Translations under genes and position numbers: made by a program
Notes under the pieces: generated by a model
Told to the model about the DNA's origin: nothing
Database searches by the model: none
Seen by the model: only the letters and a program-made list of their open reading frames with translations
Origin: Saprospiraceae bacterium
Lineage (GTDB): Bacteria > Bacteroidota > Bacteroidia > Chitinophagales > Saprospiraceae
NCBI GenBank assembly: GCA_020631355.1
Contig: JAHDHL010000042.1
Span: forward strand, 1 to 45,210
Direction: 5' to 3'
Length of the DNA stretch: 45,210 nucleotides
Part shown: piece by piece, positions 1-9,300 of the stretch
Layout of the letters: the number at the start of each line of letters is the position of its first letter
Position numbering within the stretch: position 1 is the first letter of the stretch

Positions 1-51
1 GAATCCTCCTGCGGTCACAAACTGTTCCTTTGTTATAAAGTAGGAATACAA

Positions 52-87
52 AAAGGTCCATGGGATTATCCTATGGACCTTTGTTTT
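52..87 (+). terminator. Intrinsic terminator of an upstream plus-strand gene
   Basis: Arms 52-64 and 70-82 pair over 13 bp around a 5-nt loop, followed by a short T-rich run. The one non-Watson-Crick pair (G62 with T72) is a G-U wobble only in plus-strand RNA, which supports termination of a transcript entering from the left. Two frames have stops just before it (36-38 and 41-43), so the first ~40 bases may be the 3' end of a gene. The reading frame cannot be decided and no CDS is called. Confidence 0.7.
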
Positions 88-607
88 ATAAGGGGTGATT
101 TTGGATTGCGGGCTAGAATTATGTAGTGTAGAATATTATCGTAAGATGACTTTTTGTGATGCTAGGAGCGCATTCTTGCCTTTTAAAATGATAAAGTTTT
201 GTTAATTTTTTCTCTTTAAGAATTTCTTTTCTAGTTTTATTTAAACAAATTATTCATGATTTTATAAAGAAATATTAGAATTGTTGTCCCTTTTATAATT
301 TATCTGTATCAATATTAACCTGAAAATTATAAATCAAATGTGCTGCAACATCTGGAATCAAATTAATAAAATTGATTCTAAAAAGATGGTCTAAATACGG
401 TAGCACAGCGCTCTAGTTAAAAGGGGTAATATTACTCACCTGCATTTATTACATCATTTGGGGTTGGTCGTACTATAATGATTACTTGTAATCAAGGGTT
501 GGCGCTTTGCCAATTTTAATAAATAGTATATGATTTTCAGATAAGACCTAATGGTCTTAACTGAGAGGTGAAGCAGTTTGCTTATTCATTAATAAATAAA
601 CCAAAAT
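88..607. other. AT-rich intergenic region
   Basis: No convincing coding frame is seen. The only clear structure is a perfect 7-bp inverted repeat with a 4-nt spacer (TAAGACC at 542-548, GGTCTTA at 553-559), about 50 bp upstream of the next start codon. It could be a small operator or a leader hairpin. No good match to the TTG/TAnnTTTG promoter was found. Confidence 0.4.
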
Positions 608-1807
608 ATGAGTAATATGGAATATTATATTCGCTCTGAAATAGTTGTTGAACATATTATTAATACTTTGTCGTGGTTGATGGTTTTTATGAAAATATTG
701 GAGTACAAAAAACCTAATTTATCGGATAGGTATTTGAATAAAATGTGGTATGCTTTATTTGTTACTTCAGTATTTGTTCCTTTGAGCTATGCTTTAGTCA
801 AATTATATTATGGTAATTATAAGGGGCTAGGAAATGCTCGCGAGGGGATTGATTATATTTTCGGCAATCTTTCTTTTTATTTTTTAATAGGATTGTTGTT
901 GAGTAGCTTGTTGGTTTTTTTACATAGGACGAAAAGGAGGCAAGTTGTTAATTTACTTACAATTACACTTTTATTGGTGTTCATATTGAACGAGAACTTC
1001 TTGCACATAAAAGGTATTACAGATGCTTTTTGTCATGAAGAAGGCAGGGTGCTATCGTCAATTTTCTTTGCAGTTCCTTTTTCTAATACTATGTCTGGTT
1101 TAATTCTTTCTTTTAAAAATATTAAGAGGCGGAATTTTGTCAAGGAAAACATAGGTGTACCTGAGTCAATAAGGAAAGGAATACATCAGTACTTGTTGTA
1201 TTTTCCGAGGTATTTAAAAAATATAAAAGGATGTTATCTTTATTTTTCAATTGTAGAAAAAGAAAATGGAATAGAATTATTGTTTGAAAAAAATCAGAAT
1301 ATTACTGAAGTAAAAATAGAGGAATGGTTTAATGAATATACTGACTATATATTTAGGGATATTAATTCAGGAAATAATTATAAGGAAAATGAATCTGGTG
1401 AACAAATCGTAGAATTGAAACGGCAATTATCTTTTTTGAGAAAATGTGTGAAAGTTCATGATGTGAGAATGCATTTGTCTGATGTGGAGAGAAATTATTT
1501 GAGAAGAATATCTTCTAAAGACGAAGGACAGGAATCAGAAATGATAAGGAATGTCAAATTGCTAGGTGTACAGCGATATATAGAAATGGGGAATATAGAA
1601 ATGGCTTTGGAATCATTTAAGAATGCATTGGTGGATTGCTGTGAAGATAAATCCGTAATGAATACATTATGTATTTTGAAATCAAGATTTTATCGACTTA
1701 AACATGAAAAGGCGAAAGGTATATTAAGCCATTCCGATTACAATAAAGAGATAAACAGTATTTGTAGTAATCTATTGAACTTGTCCCAAATGAAGATGAC
1801 CAATTAA
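608..1807 (+). CDS. Hypothetical multi-pass membrane protein with cytosolic C-terminal region
   Basis: I do not recognise the family. The first ~165 of 399 residues hold about five hydrophobic segments (roughly residues 17-30, 47-67, 88-105, 112-127 and 146-165). The remaining ~230 residues are charged, Lys/Glu/Asn-rich and probably helical and cytosolic. There is no signal peptide or lipobox. A sensor-like or regulatory membrane protein would fit this shape, but no DNA-binding or catalytic motif is visible. The gene is markedly more AT-rich than its neighbours (many AAT, ATA, TTA and AAA codons), which fits recent acquisition or a fast-evolving accessory gene. It stands alone: the next gene is 320 bp away and a hairpin follows its stop. 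The ATG at 608 was chosen because it precedes the first hydrophobic segment; Met4 is an alternative. Confidence 0.7.
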   Translation: MSNMEYYIRSEIVVEHIINTLSWLMVFMKILEYKKPNLSDRYLNKMWYALFVTSVFVPLSYALVKLYYGNYKGLGNAREGIDYIFGNLSFYFLIGLLLSSLLVFLHRTKRRQVVNLLTITLLLVFILNENFLHIKGITDAFCHEEGRVLSSIFFAVPFSNTMSGLILSFKNIKRRNFVKENIGVPESIRKGIHQYLLYFPRYLKNIKGCYLYFSIVEKENGIELLFEKNQNITEVKIEEWFNEYTDYIFRDINSGNNYKENESGEQIVELKRQLSFLRKCVKVHDVRMHLSDVERNYLRRISSKDEGQESEMIRNVKLLGVQRYIEMGNIEMALESFKNALVDCCEDKSVMNTLCILKSRFYRLKHEKAKGILSHSDYNKEINSICSNLLNLSQMKMTN

Positions 1808-1846
1808 AGATTGGGAAATGATATAATTCCTAGCTTTCCCCGAATC

Positions 1847-1886
1847 CAACAAAGCTGTAAGGATATTCATTCTTACAGCTTTGTTG
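1847..1886 (+). terminator. Strong hairpin after the orphan membrane gene (terminator-like)
   Basis: Arms 1847-1861 and 1872-1886 form a perfect 15-bp stem around a 10-nt loop, 40 bp after the stop codon. No long T-tract follows on the plus strand, so it may act as an mRNA 3'-end stabiliser rather than a classical terminator. The rest of the 1808-2127 gap shows nothing firm. A TAATTTTG at 2043-2050 matches the Bacteroidota -7 element but has no TTG at the right spacing. Confidence 0.5.
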
Positions 1887-2127
1887 ATAAATATGTTGGG
1901 TTCTAATATTCTTCTAGCTATGACCCTAAAGTTGATACTTTCTCCGCCTTGAGGACTTAGGAGGTTTTCATGAATGCAACTTGAATGGATAAATTGGTCA
2001 AACTTGGGAATGGATTCTTTAGGAAATTTATGTAGATATCAATAATTTTGATGATAAGGAAGCTTTTCCTAAGTACTCATTCGTTTAGGCATAAGCAATT
2101 ATTTCTTAAGATATTCATTCCATTTCC

Positions 2128-2514
2128 ATGCAAAGGATTCCCACAATTTATGTGGCCCAGAGTGAAATTCATGGTAGGGGCGTATTCACTTTTGATCATA
2201 TTCCCGAGGGCGCGTTACTGGAAATATGCCCGGTAATCATCATACCCGAATCTGAGGTGGATACCATCCATGATACGGTTCTTCACGACTATTATTACTA
2301 TTGGGGAGAGGACGAAAAAGAGGCATGCATTGTCCTTGGCTTTGGTTCTATCTTCAATCATTCCTCATCACCCAATGCCCAATGTGTACCCGATTATGAG
2401 GGCCGGACATTCAATTATTACGCCTTGAGGGATATCAGGCCCGGTGAGGAAATCAAGGTGAATTATAATGGTGATGAGGGAAAGGGCTCTCTTTGGTTTG
2501 AGGAAAGGAAATAG
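2128..2514 (+). CDS. Small SET-domain protein (putative protein-lysine methyltransferase)
   Basis: This 128-residue protein is essentially a bare SET domain. SET enzymes transfer a methyl group from S-adenosylmethionine to lysine side chains. Visible family motifs are the N-terminal GRGVF turn (about residues 16-20), the pseudoknot motif with NHS followed by PN (about residues 76-83), and the C-terminal GEEIKVNY segment (about 110-118) that carries the catalytic-type tyrosine. No pre-SET or post-SET cysteine cluster is present. Bacterial stand-alone SET proteins are common and their substrates are mostly unknown. It lies 63 bp upstream of uvrC on the same strand, so the two may be co-transcribed. 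The ATG at 2128 places the motifs in register with the family; an overlapping frame starting at 2048 is a shadow. Confidence 0.85.
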   Translation: MQRIPTIYVAQSEIHGRGVFTFDHIPEGALLEICPVIIIPESEVDTIHDTVLHDYYYYWGEDEKEACIVLGFGSIFNHSSSPNAQCVPDYEGRTFNYYALRDIRPGEEIKVNYNGDEGKGSLWFEERK

Positions 2515-2577
2515 TACTTACCTTTAGTAATACCAAAATGCCCAAACAATCATTTCTTTCCATATGTTGAATAGGAA

Positions 2578-4404
2578 ATGACTTTAGAAGAATTCAAGGA
2601 GATACAACCCACCATACCAAGGGAGCCCGGCGTCTATCGCTTTATTGCTGATGACGATGAGGTCCTCTATGTGGGAAAGGCCAAGGTGTTGAGAACCCGG
2701 GTTTCCAATTATTTTTCCAAACATGGGGATGGCCGTGCAAAGGTCAAGACGCTGGTAAGGAAAGCAGTAAGGATAGAATTCACGGTTGTGGACACCGAAC
2801 AGGATGCCCTGCTCCTTGAATGTACATTGATAAAGAAATATCAGCCTCGCTACAATGCCATGCTTAAGGATGGCAAATCCTACAGTTATATCTGCATCAA
2901 AAAGGAACGGTTTCCAAGGGTTTTCCTGACCCGACGAGTCATAAAGGACGGCTCTGTGTACTTTGGTCCCTATATGTCCAAGTGGAGAGTGGAAATTATT
3001 ACGGATTTGATTAGGAAACTATTCAAGATTCGAACCTGTACCTATAATTTATCCGAGGAAAATATAGAAAAGGGTAAGTTCAAACTTTGTCTCCAATACC
3101 ATATCAAAAACTGTGAGGGACCTTGTACGGGGCTGGAGTCAGAGGAGCATTACGATGAAAAAATCAGACAGATAAAGAATATTCTCAGAGGGAATTTCGG
3201 AGAGGTAAGAAAGCATCTCAAGGATAGGATGAATGTATATGCGGAAAGATTGGAATTCGAAAGGGCGCAGGAAGTCAAGAACCAATTGAGCGCTTTTGAG
3301 GACTATCAGGGTAAATCCACCGTTGTGAGTACAACCATCAAGGATGTGGATGTATTCTCAATCTCAAGGGATGAGAAAATGGCTTATGTCAATTACCTCA
3401 GGGTCGTTAATGGTGCATTGATCAATATCTTCACGCAAGAGCTGAAACTGAACCTTGATGATGAGGAAGATGCAGAATTATTATCTTATGCCATTCCCGA
3501 ATTGAGGATAAGATTCAATAGTCAGGCACCCGAAATCATAGTTCCTTTCGAAGTGATACTGACTGAGGAATGGTTGACCATGACGATTCCAAAGATAGGA
3601 GATAAGAGAAAACTACTGGATTTATCCATTAAGAATGTATTGCATCATAAAAAACAAAAAGCCAAGGAAAGGGCTACCAAATTAAAGAAACAAACATCTG
3701 CCGAAAGGATTCTGACTACCATGAAGAATGACCTGCAGATGGATAGTGTCCCGCTTCATATAGAATGCTTCGATAATTCCAATTTGCAAGGAACGAACCC
3801 GGTGGCAAGTTGCGTCGTTTTCAAAAATGGCAAACCATCCAAAAAGGATTATAGACGGTTCAATATAAAAACAGTTGAGGGCCCTGATGACTTTGCCTCA
3901 ATGGAAGAAATAGTAATGAGGAGATATAGTAGACTGCTCAAGGAAAACCAACCCTTGCCACAGTTGGTCATTATAGATGGGGGTAAGGGACAGCTTTCAT
4001 CTGCCATGAAAAGTATCAATGAATTAGGACTTCAGGATACGATTACGGTAGTGGGAATTGCTAAGAAACTAGAGGAGATTTTCTTTCCCGGTGATTCCGT
4101 TCCTCTCCATATCAATAAGAAATCGGAATCCCTGAAAGTTATCCAACATGCTAGGAATGAAGCACATAGATTTGCAATAGAGTTCCATCGTAACCAAAGG
4201 TCGAAAAATTTTATAACCACTCGTTTGGTGGATATGCCCGGGGTAGGGAAAAAAACAGCGAAAAAATTGTTGTTGCACTTTAAATCTGTAAAGAAATTGG
4301 AAACTGCGACTTATGATGAAATCAAGGATGTTGTTGGGACAAGCATGGCCAATAAGATAACGAAGCTGCTTTCAGATGATAATACCCTTGATAAAAATGA
4401 TTAA
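2578..4404 (+). CDS. uvrC: Excinuclease ABC subunit C (UvrC)
   Basis: UvrC makes the 3' and 5' incisions beside DNA lesions in nucleotide-excision repair after UvrA/UvrB loading. At 608 residues it has normal family length and order: an N-terminal GIY-YIG nuclease (about 13-95, with GVYRF and LYVGKAK), a cysteine-rich region (C154, C171, C179, C183, matching the pattern that binds an iron-sulfur cluster in UvrC), a UVR motif (about 205-245) that contacts UvrB, an RNase H-like endonuclease (acidic residues D399 in ECFDNSN and D467 in DGGKGQ), and a C-terminal helix-hairpin-helix (about 551-600). The ATG at 2578 gives the usual short N-terminus. It follows the SET gene closely and is followed by a long AT-rich gap. 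Nothing is missing. Confidence 0.97.
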   Translation: MTLEEFKEIQPTIPREPGVYRFIADDDEVLYVGKAKVLRTRVSNYFSKHGDGRAKVKTLVRKAVRIEFTVVDTEQDALLLECTLIKKYQPRYNAMLKDGKSYSYICIKKERFPRVFLTRRVIKDGSVYFGPYMSKWRVEIITDLIRKLFKIRTCTYNLSEENIEKGKFKLCLQYHIKNCEGPCTGLESEEHYDEKIRQIKNILRGNFGEVRKHLKDRMNVYAERLEFERAQEVKNQLSAFEDYQGKSTVVSTTIKDVDVFSISRDEKMAYVNYLRVVNGALINIFTQELKLNLDDEEDAELLSYAIPELRIRFNSQAPEIIVPFEVILTEEWLTMTIPKIGDKRKLLDLSIKNVLHHKKQKAKERATKLKKQTSAERILTTMKNDLQMDSVPLHIECFDNSNLQGTNPVASCVVFKNGKPSKKDYRRFNIKTVEGPDDFASMEEIVMRRYSRLLKENQPLPQLVIIDGGKGQLSSAMKSINELGLQDTITVVGIAKKLEEIFFPGDSVPLHINKKSESLKVIQHARNEAHRFAIEFHRNQRSKNFITTRLVDMPGVGKKTAKKLLLHFKSVKKLETATYDEIKDVVGTSMANKITKLLSDDNTLDKND

Positions 4405-5131
4405 GGTATGGATTTACCCCGTATTATAATCAATCACATATATAAGGTAAAATATAATAAGGAGGTATTTTCTGTGGGTATATGGAATTAGATACCTACG
4501 GTTGTGATAGCTGACCCGTTATGAGTTTAACATATATGACAGGGTATGGAGCTGATTTTGAGTGTATTTCATCCGTCATATTCTACATATTTCCAATTCC
4601 ATCTTGTCACAAAAGTGTATTGTTTTTGACTTTCTTACCCTTTGGTTATCGCTGTTCTGTTAATGGATTATGACGGAATTCCTAAAATGTGGCTTGCAAA
4701 TCCATCGCACTAAATTAAACAAATGCAATGATTATATATGTGTAAGGTGTTGTTGAATAGTGTTTTGTTTTTGCATGGGAATTGTCGGGTTATTATGTTG
4801 CAATACTATATAATGTTAAAATTTTATTTCGTTACACATTCCGCTACAATAAATTCTATTTGTCACAAAATGGATGAAATCTCAGGGTTAAATTTGTAAC
4901 TGTTTTTTTGCAAACTAAGTAAGTCACAGTTGTTTTTATAAATGCTAGCAATTCATTCAGTTTGTGTGTAGATAGTAGCAAGCATTCATTTACGTAGGAT
5001 AATTGTAAGCTATTAAGGGGGCATTTGGTTATGATTATAGATAATGTTAATTTTATATACTTGTAATTGTATCCATTTAAACCCACCCACAATCCCATAG
5101 ACTCGTATTTCAGAATAATCAGGATTAAGGC
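4405..5131. other. Long AT-rich intergenic region upstream of porP and the giant surface protein
   Basis: This 727-bp gap has no convincing gene; a minus-strand frame at 4856-5098 lacks recognisable features. It contains two copies of TTGTCACAAAA (4604-4614 and 4860-4870), each centred on an imperfect or perfect TTTGT-N-ACAAA dyad. A variant GTCACAAAG occurs at 6302-6310, just before the giant gene. A near-match to the -7 element (TATACTTG, 5056-5063) lies about 70 bp before porP but without a suitably spaced TTG. The region is the likely control region for the porP and giant-protein pair. Confidence 0.4.
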
Positions 5132-6244
5132 ATGAAAAATAAGATTACTTTTCTATTTTTCTCACTATTCATTTGTATTGGTACAGCAGAGGCACAGGAC
5201 CCTTCTTTTTCACAGTTCTATGCGCATCGGTTGTACTTGAACCCAGGTTTTACCGGAACACAATCAGGATTAACACTAGGGCTTCATTACAGGAATCAGT
5301 GGAGTTACGTACCCGGAGGCTTTTCCACTTATAGCGTTTGGGCCGATTTGCAGGAACCATTCATTTCATCAGGATTTGGAATTGTGGCAATGCGGGATTC
5401 AGAGGGAGCAGGTTCATTGGTGACACAGGGCTTTGGCCTCTCATATTCTTATATTGTCAGATTTTCTGAAAAGTTCAATGTCAATATAGGACTAAGGACA
5501 TCCTACACGCAAAAATATGTTGATTGGTCCAAATTGGTCTTTTCCGACCAATTACACCCCATCGACGGTATCGTGAATCCGAGTAATTCGGTAGCTCCCA
5601 TAGAAAGAGCCAACTTTGTCGATTTTGATGCCGGGTTCGTTGCCCGTTGGCAAATGACATGGGGCAAAAAGGATATCAATAGTAATATTGGTTTCGCAGT
5701 AAGCCACCTCAACAAACCCGAAGAATCACTACAAGCCATAGGAACCAATCTTCCCAGAAGGTTCACCGGCCACTTCGGTACCATGATTCCTTTTTCATTC
5801 TTTAAGAACTTCGCCAACAGATTGATTTATATCTCTCCGAATATCAAGGTGGATTATCAGGGAGATATACAAGTATATTCCTATGGACTATACATCATCA
5901 GTAGCCCGATTTATATCGGAGGCTTCTATCAGAATCGAACACCAAGTTTTGATATCAAGAATACGAACTTCCTCACATTGACAGGAGGTATAGAAACCAA
6001 TATAGCCAAAAGCACAACCATCAATGTGGGATATAGCTATGACCTCAGTCTGACAGGTCTCAGCACAAGGGTGAGAGGAATTCATGAAATTTCTATGAGA
6101 ATCAACTTTGGTAATGTTTCCATGTTTGGCGTATCCGGAAATTCCTCCAAGTATCATGGCAAGAGAAAAGCCAAGAACATGAAGCGAGGAAAGAAGGGAA
6201 GTTGTTACCAATTCAAGGGTAGCAGCTCTGTAAATATGTACTAA
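5132..6244 (+). CDS. PorP/SprF-family type IX secretion outer-membrane protein
   Basis: PorP/SprF proteins are outer-membrane beta-barrel components of the T9SS. Accessory copies are commonly encoded beside cargo with type B (CHU_C) sorting domains and are needed for secretion or attachment of that cargo. This 370-residue protein starts with a signal peptide ending near the AEAQ at residue 22. It then shows the family hallmark DPSFSQFYAHRLYLNPGFTG and the LHYRNQW segment, followed by alternating amphipathic strands. The last ~35 residues are basic and Lys/Arg-rich (GKRKAKNMKRGKKGS), an unusual tail. It ends 74 bp upstream of the giant type B cargo gene on the same strand, so the two very likely form an operon and a dedicated cargo-partner pair. 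Confidence 0.93.
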   Translation: MKNKITFLFFSLFICIGTAEAQDPSFSQFYAHRLYLNPGFTGTQSGLTLGLHYRNQWSYVPGGFSTYSVWADLQEPFISSGFGIVAMRDSEGAGSLVTQGFGLSYSYIVRFSEKFNVNIGLRTSYTQKYVDWSKLVFSDQLHPIDGIVNPSNSVAPIERANFVDFDAGFVARWQMTWGKKDINSNIGFAVSHLNKPEESLQAIGTNLPRRFTGHFGTMIPFSFFKNFANRLIYISPNIKVDYQGDIQVYSYGLYIISSPIYIGGFYQNRTPSFDIKNTNFLTLTGGIETNIAKSTTINVGYSYDLSLTGLSTRVRGIHEISMRINFGNVSMFGVSGNSSKYHGKRKAKNMKRGKKGSCYQFKGSSSVNMY

Positions 6245-6318
6245 GGAATAAATACAAAAACTCTGAATAAGGGGTTAAGAACTATACACACGATTTTAAG
6301 GTCACAAAGGGTTACAAC

Positions 6319-9300
6319 ATGATGGGTAATAGAATTTTTACAACAATTATATTGTTGTTTTTGATGTTTAACATAGCATCATCTCAATGCGTCCCCCCAA
6401 TTACAATTCCAACAATCGCTTATAATCCAGCGAATCCCTGTGGAGAATATGATGTATTCATCAGTGCATCTCCATCTTCTCCCAATCTGACATATGAATG
6501 GACTTTTGATGATGGTACAATGGATACATTGTATGGAGCTTCTGTCATCCATAATTTCCCTGCTTACGATGCAGCGGATACGACCTACAATATCAACCTG
6601 ACCATTATTGATGGTAATGGTTGTTCTGAAACCACATCGACTCCCATCTCCGTACAGGCGACTCCCACATTCGATGTGATAGGTAACTTTAGTGCCTGTC
6701 TTCCTAGTTTCAGTAACCAGACTACCTTTACAACGACATTCGAAATCCAGGATGGCCCTCCTGGTGCTACATACAACTGGTTCTTCGGTGATGGTGACGC
6801 CCTTTTCAATTCCTCGGATAACCTTGTGACGCACACTTATTCTGATTATGGAACATTCAACTTGGTCGTACAAACCAGTAACGGAACTTGTTTGGGAACA
6901 TTCGAGCAGGAAGTAACATTCTATATCCGTCCGACCGCCTCCATGAATATCGTTGGTGACCCCGATATTTGTGAGGGAGATACCCTGACCGTTCAGAATA
7001 ATACGGACCCTACCCACGTACTCTTTTATGTTTGGGATTGGGGTAATGGTGAAATGGATACAGTATTCAATAATGACCCCGCCTCTTTCGTTTACGAGTT
7101 CGGGGATAATGTGATCTGTAATTCACCCCCACAGGCTGGTGCCCAATATAATATTACATTGATAGCAGTGAATGATTGTCTGGAACACAGTAACTCGTCT
7201 CCGATTTTCGTCTCACTTTATCCAAGGGCTATCATAGATCAGCCGGATACCTTATGTGCCTCGAATCCGTCCCTGACTTTCGGTAACTCAAGTTGCCCCT
7301 CAGCAAATTCAGGATATTATGATGTGAATGATTATTATTGGGATTTCGGAGATGGTAATACATCCACGGACCCCACACCCACCCACGTCTTTCCCGGTCC
7401 GGGGGAATATACCGTAATCATGGTAGCGGAAAATGATTGCGGTAGTGCGGAAGATACCGTTGAAGTGGTCGTAATCGAAGACCCAATGGCCGATGCGGAT
7501 GCTGTGGTTATTAATGCTGCAGGAGAAGGGAATGGAGAATTCTGTATACCTTTTCAGATAGATCTTACAAACCAATCGTCAGGGGATAGTATTACCTATG
7601 TATGGGATGTTATTAGTTCCAATGGAGGGAATGGCAACGGCAATGGCAACGGAAACGGAAATGGAAACAACAATGACCCTGGATGGCAGTATGTGAATGG
7701 GTCTGATAGCCTGAGTAATGCGCCATCCATAGAGATTTATGACCAAGGAAGTTATTTGGTAACACTTACGGCAAGTAGTCTTTGTGGAGATGATGTTTGG
7801 GATACGCTGATACAAGCGATAGTCCCACCCGAAGTTACGTTAGATCCCTTACCTGATGGTTGTGATGAAATGTACATCACACCTACTTATAGTGTGAATG
7901 CAGGAGGAAGTAATTTCTTGACTTACGATTGGCAATTTCCAGGAGGAAATCCATCAACGTCATCAGATCCCAATCCCTCTGATATATATTACGATACGCC
8001 GGGTACATACACAGTTACCTTAACTGTATCTAATGTCTGTGGGACTGCAACATCGGATGTTACATTTACCATAGAGACAACAGCCACGGCGGATATCGGC
8101 GGGGATATGGAATTTTGTATTGATGATGATCCAGTTCAATTATCAGCGACTCCACCCGGAGGAGTATTCTCAGGAAATGGCATCACTTCTGATGGTTTGT
8201 TTACACCCCTTTTCGCAGGCATAGGAGACCATGAGATTGTATATGCCAATATTACATTGGATTGCCCGACTTTTGATACCATTAATATTACCGTACACGA
8301 TTTGCCTATTGTTGATGCAGGGCCTCCACAATCAACTTGTGAAAACGAAGGGACGATAACCCTCACGGGAGCTACTCCCGTTGGTGGTACTTGGTCAGGA
8401 CCGGGTATTATTGATGCTGCCAATGGTGTAATGGATCCCATCATCTCCGGAGTAGGTAGTTTCAATATGATTTACTCCTACACGGATGGTAATGGTTGTA
8501 CCAATACCGATTTCAAGGTAGTGGATATCATCGGTCTTCCGGTTATCAATGCAGGTGATACCATTCTGTTCTGTGATATTCCTGAGAATCTTCAGATAGT
8601 TGGTTTTAGTCCCGCAGGAGGTACATGGTCCGGTACTGGTATCGTTGATGCGAATCAGGGATTATTCAATCCTGTTGTAGCTGGAGGTATCGGATTCTAT
8701 GAAGCAGTATATACATTCACAGATGTGAATGGTTGTACGAATATGGATACATTAATTGTTTCTGTTGATGTTCTTCCTGACCCAGATGCAGGCGATGATC
8801 AAGAATATTGTATAGACGAACCCATCTTTGACTTGCAAGGCCAACCCAATGGAGGTAACTGGTCTGGTCCGGGAATCATTAATTCAGGTACTGGAACATT
8901 CTACCCTCAAGCAGCAGGTGTCGGAGTCCATGAATTGATATATACGGTTGGTTCCGGATCATGTGCTGTTGCAGATACAACGGAAATCACGATTTTCGAA
9001 CTTCCAACTATTTCAGCAGGTCTGGATGAACAACTTTGTGAGGGTTCACCCACATTCACGTTAGGAGGATATACGCCCACAGGTGGTTCATGGTCCGGCC
9101 CTGGAATATTTGATGCCTTTGCAGGTTCGTTCGATCCTGCAATAGCTGGTGTAGGTACCCATACGTTGACCTATACCTATACGGACCCACTCACCGGTTG
9201 TGCCAATACGGATGATAAATTGGTTACAATCATTCCACTTCCGGATGTGGAGGCCGGCGGACCAATTACCGTTTGTGATGCCAATATGGATATTCAACTG

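Noticed and set aside
2048-2236. 62-codon plus-strand frame overlapping the SET gene
   Set aside because: Out of frame with the clear SET motifs, with no features of its own.
4856-5098. 80-codon minus-strand frame in the gap before porP
   Set aside because: No recognisable motif or plausible membrane pattern; more likely chance in an AT-rich control region.
6379-7017. 212-codon minus-strand frame inside the start of the giant gene
   Set aside because: Shadow of the strongly supported plus-strand gene; composition is that of an antisense translation and no domain is visible.
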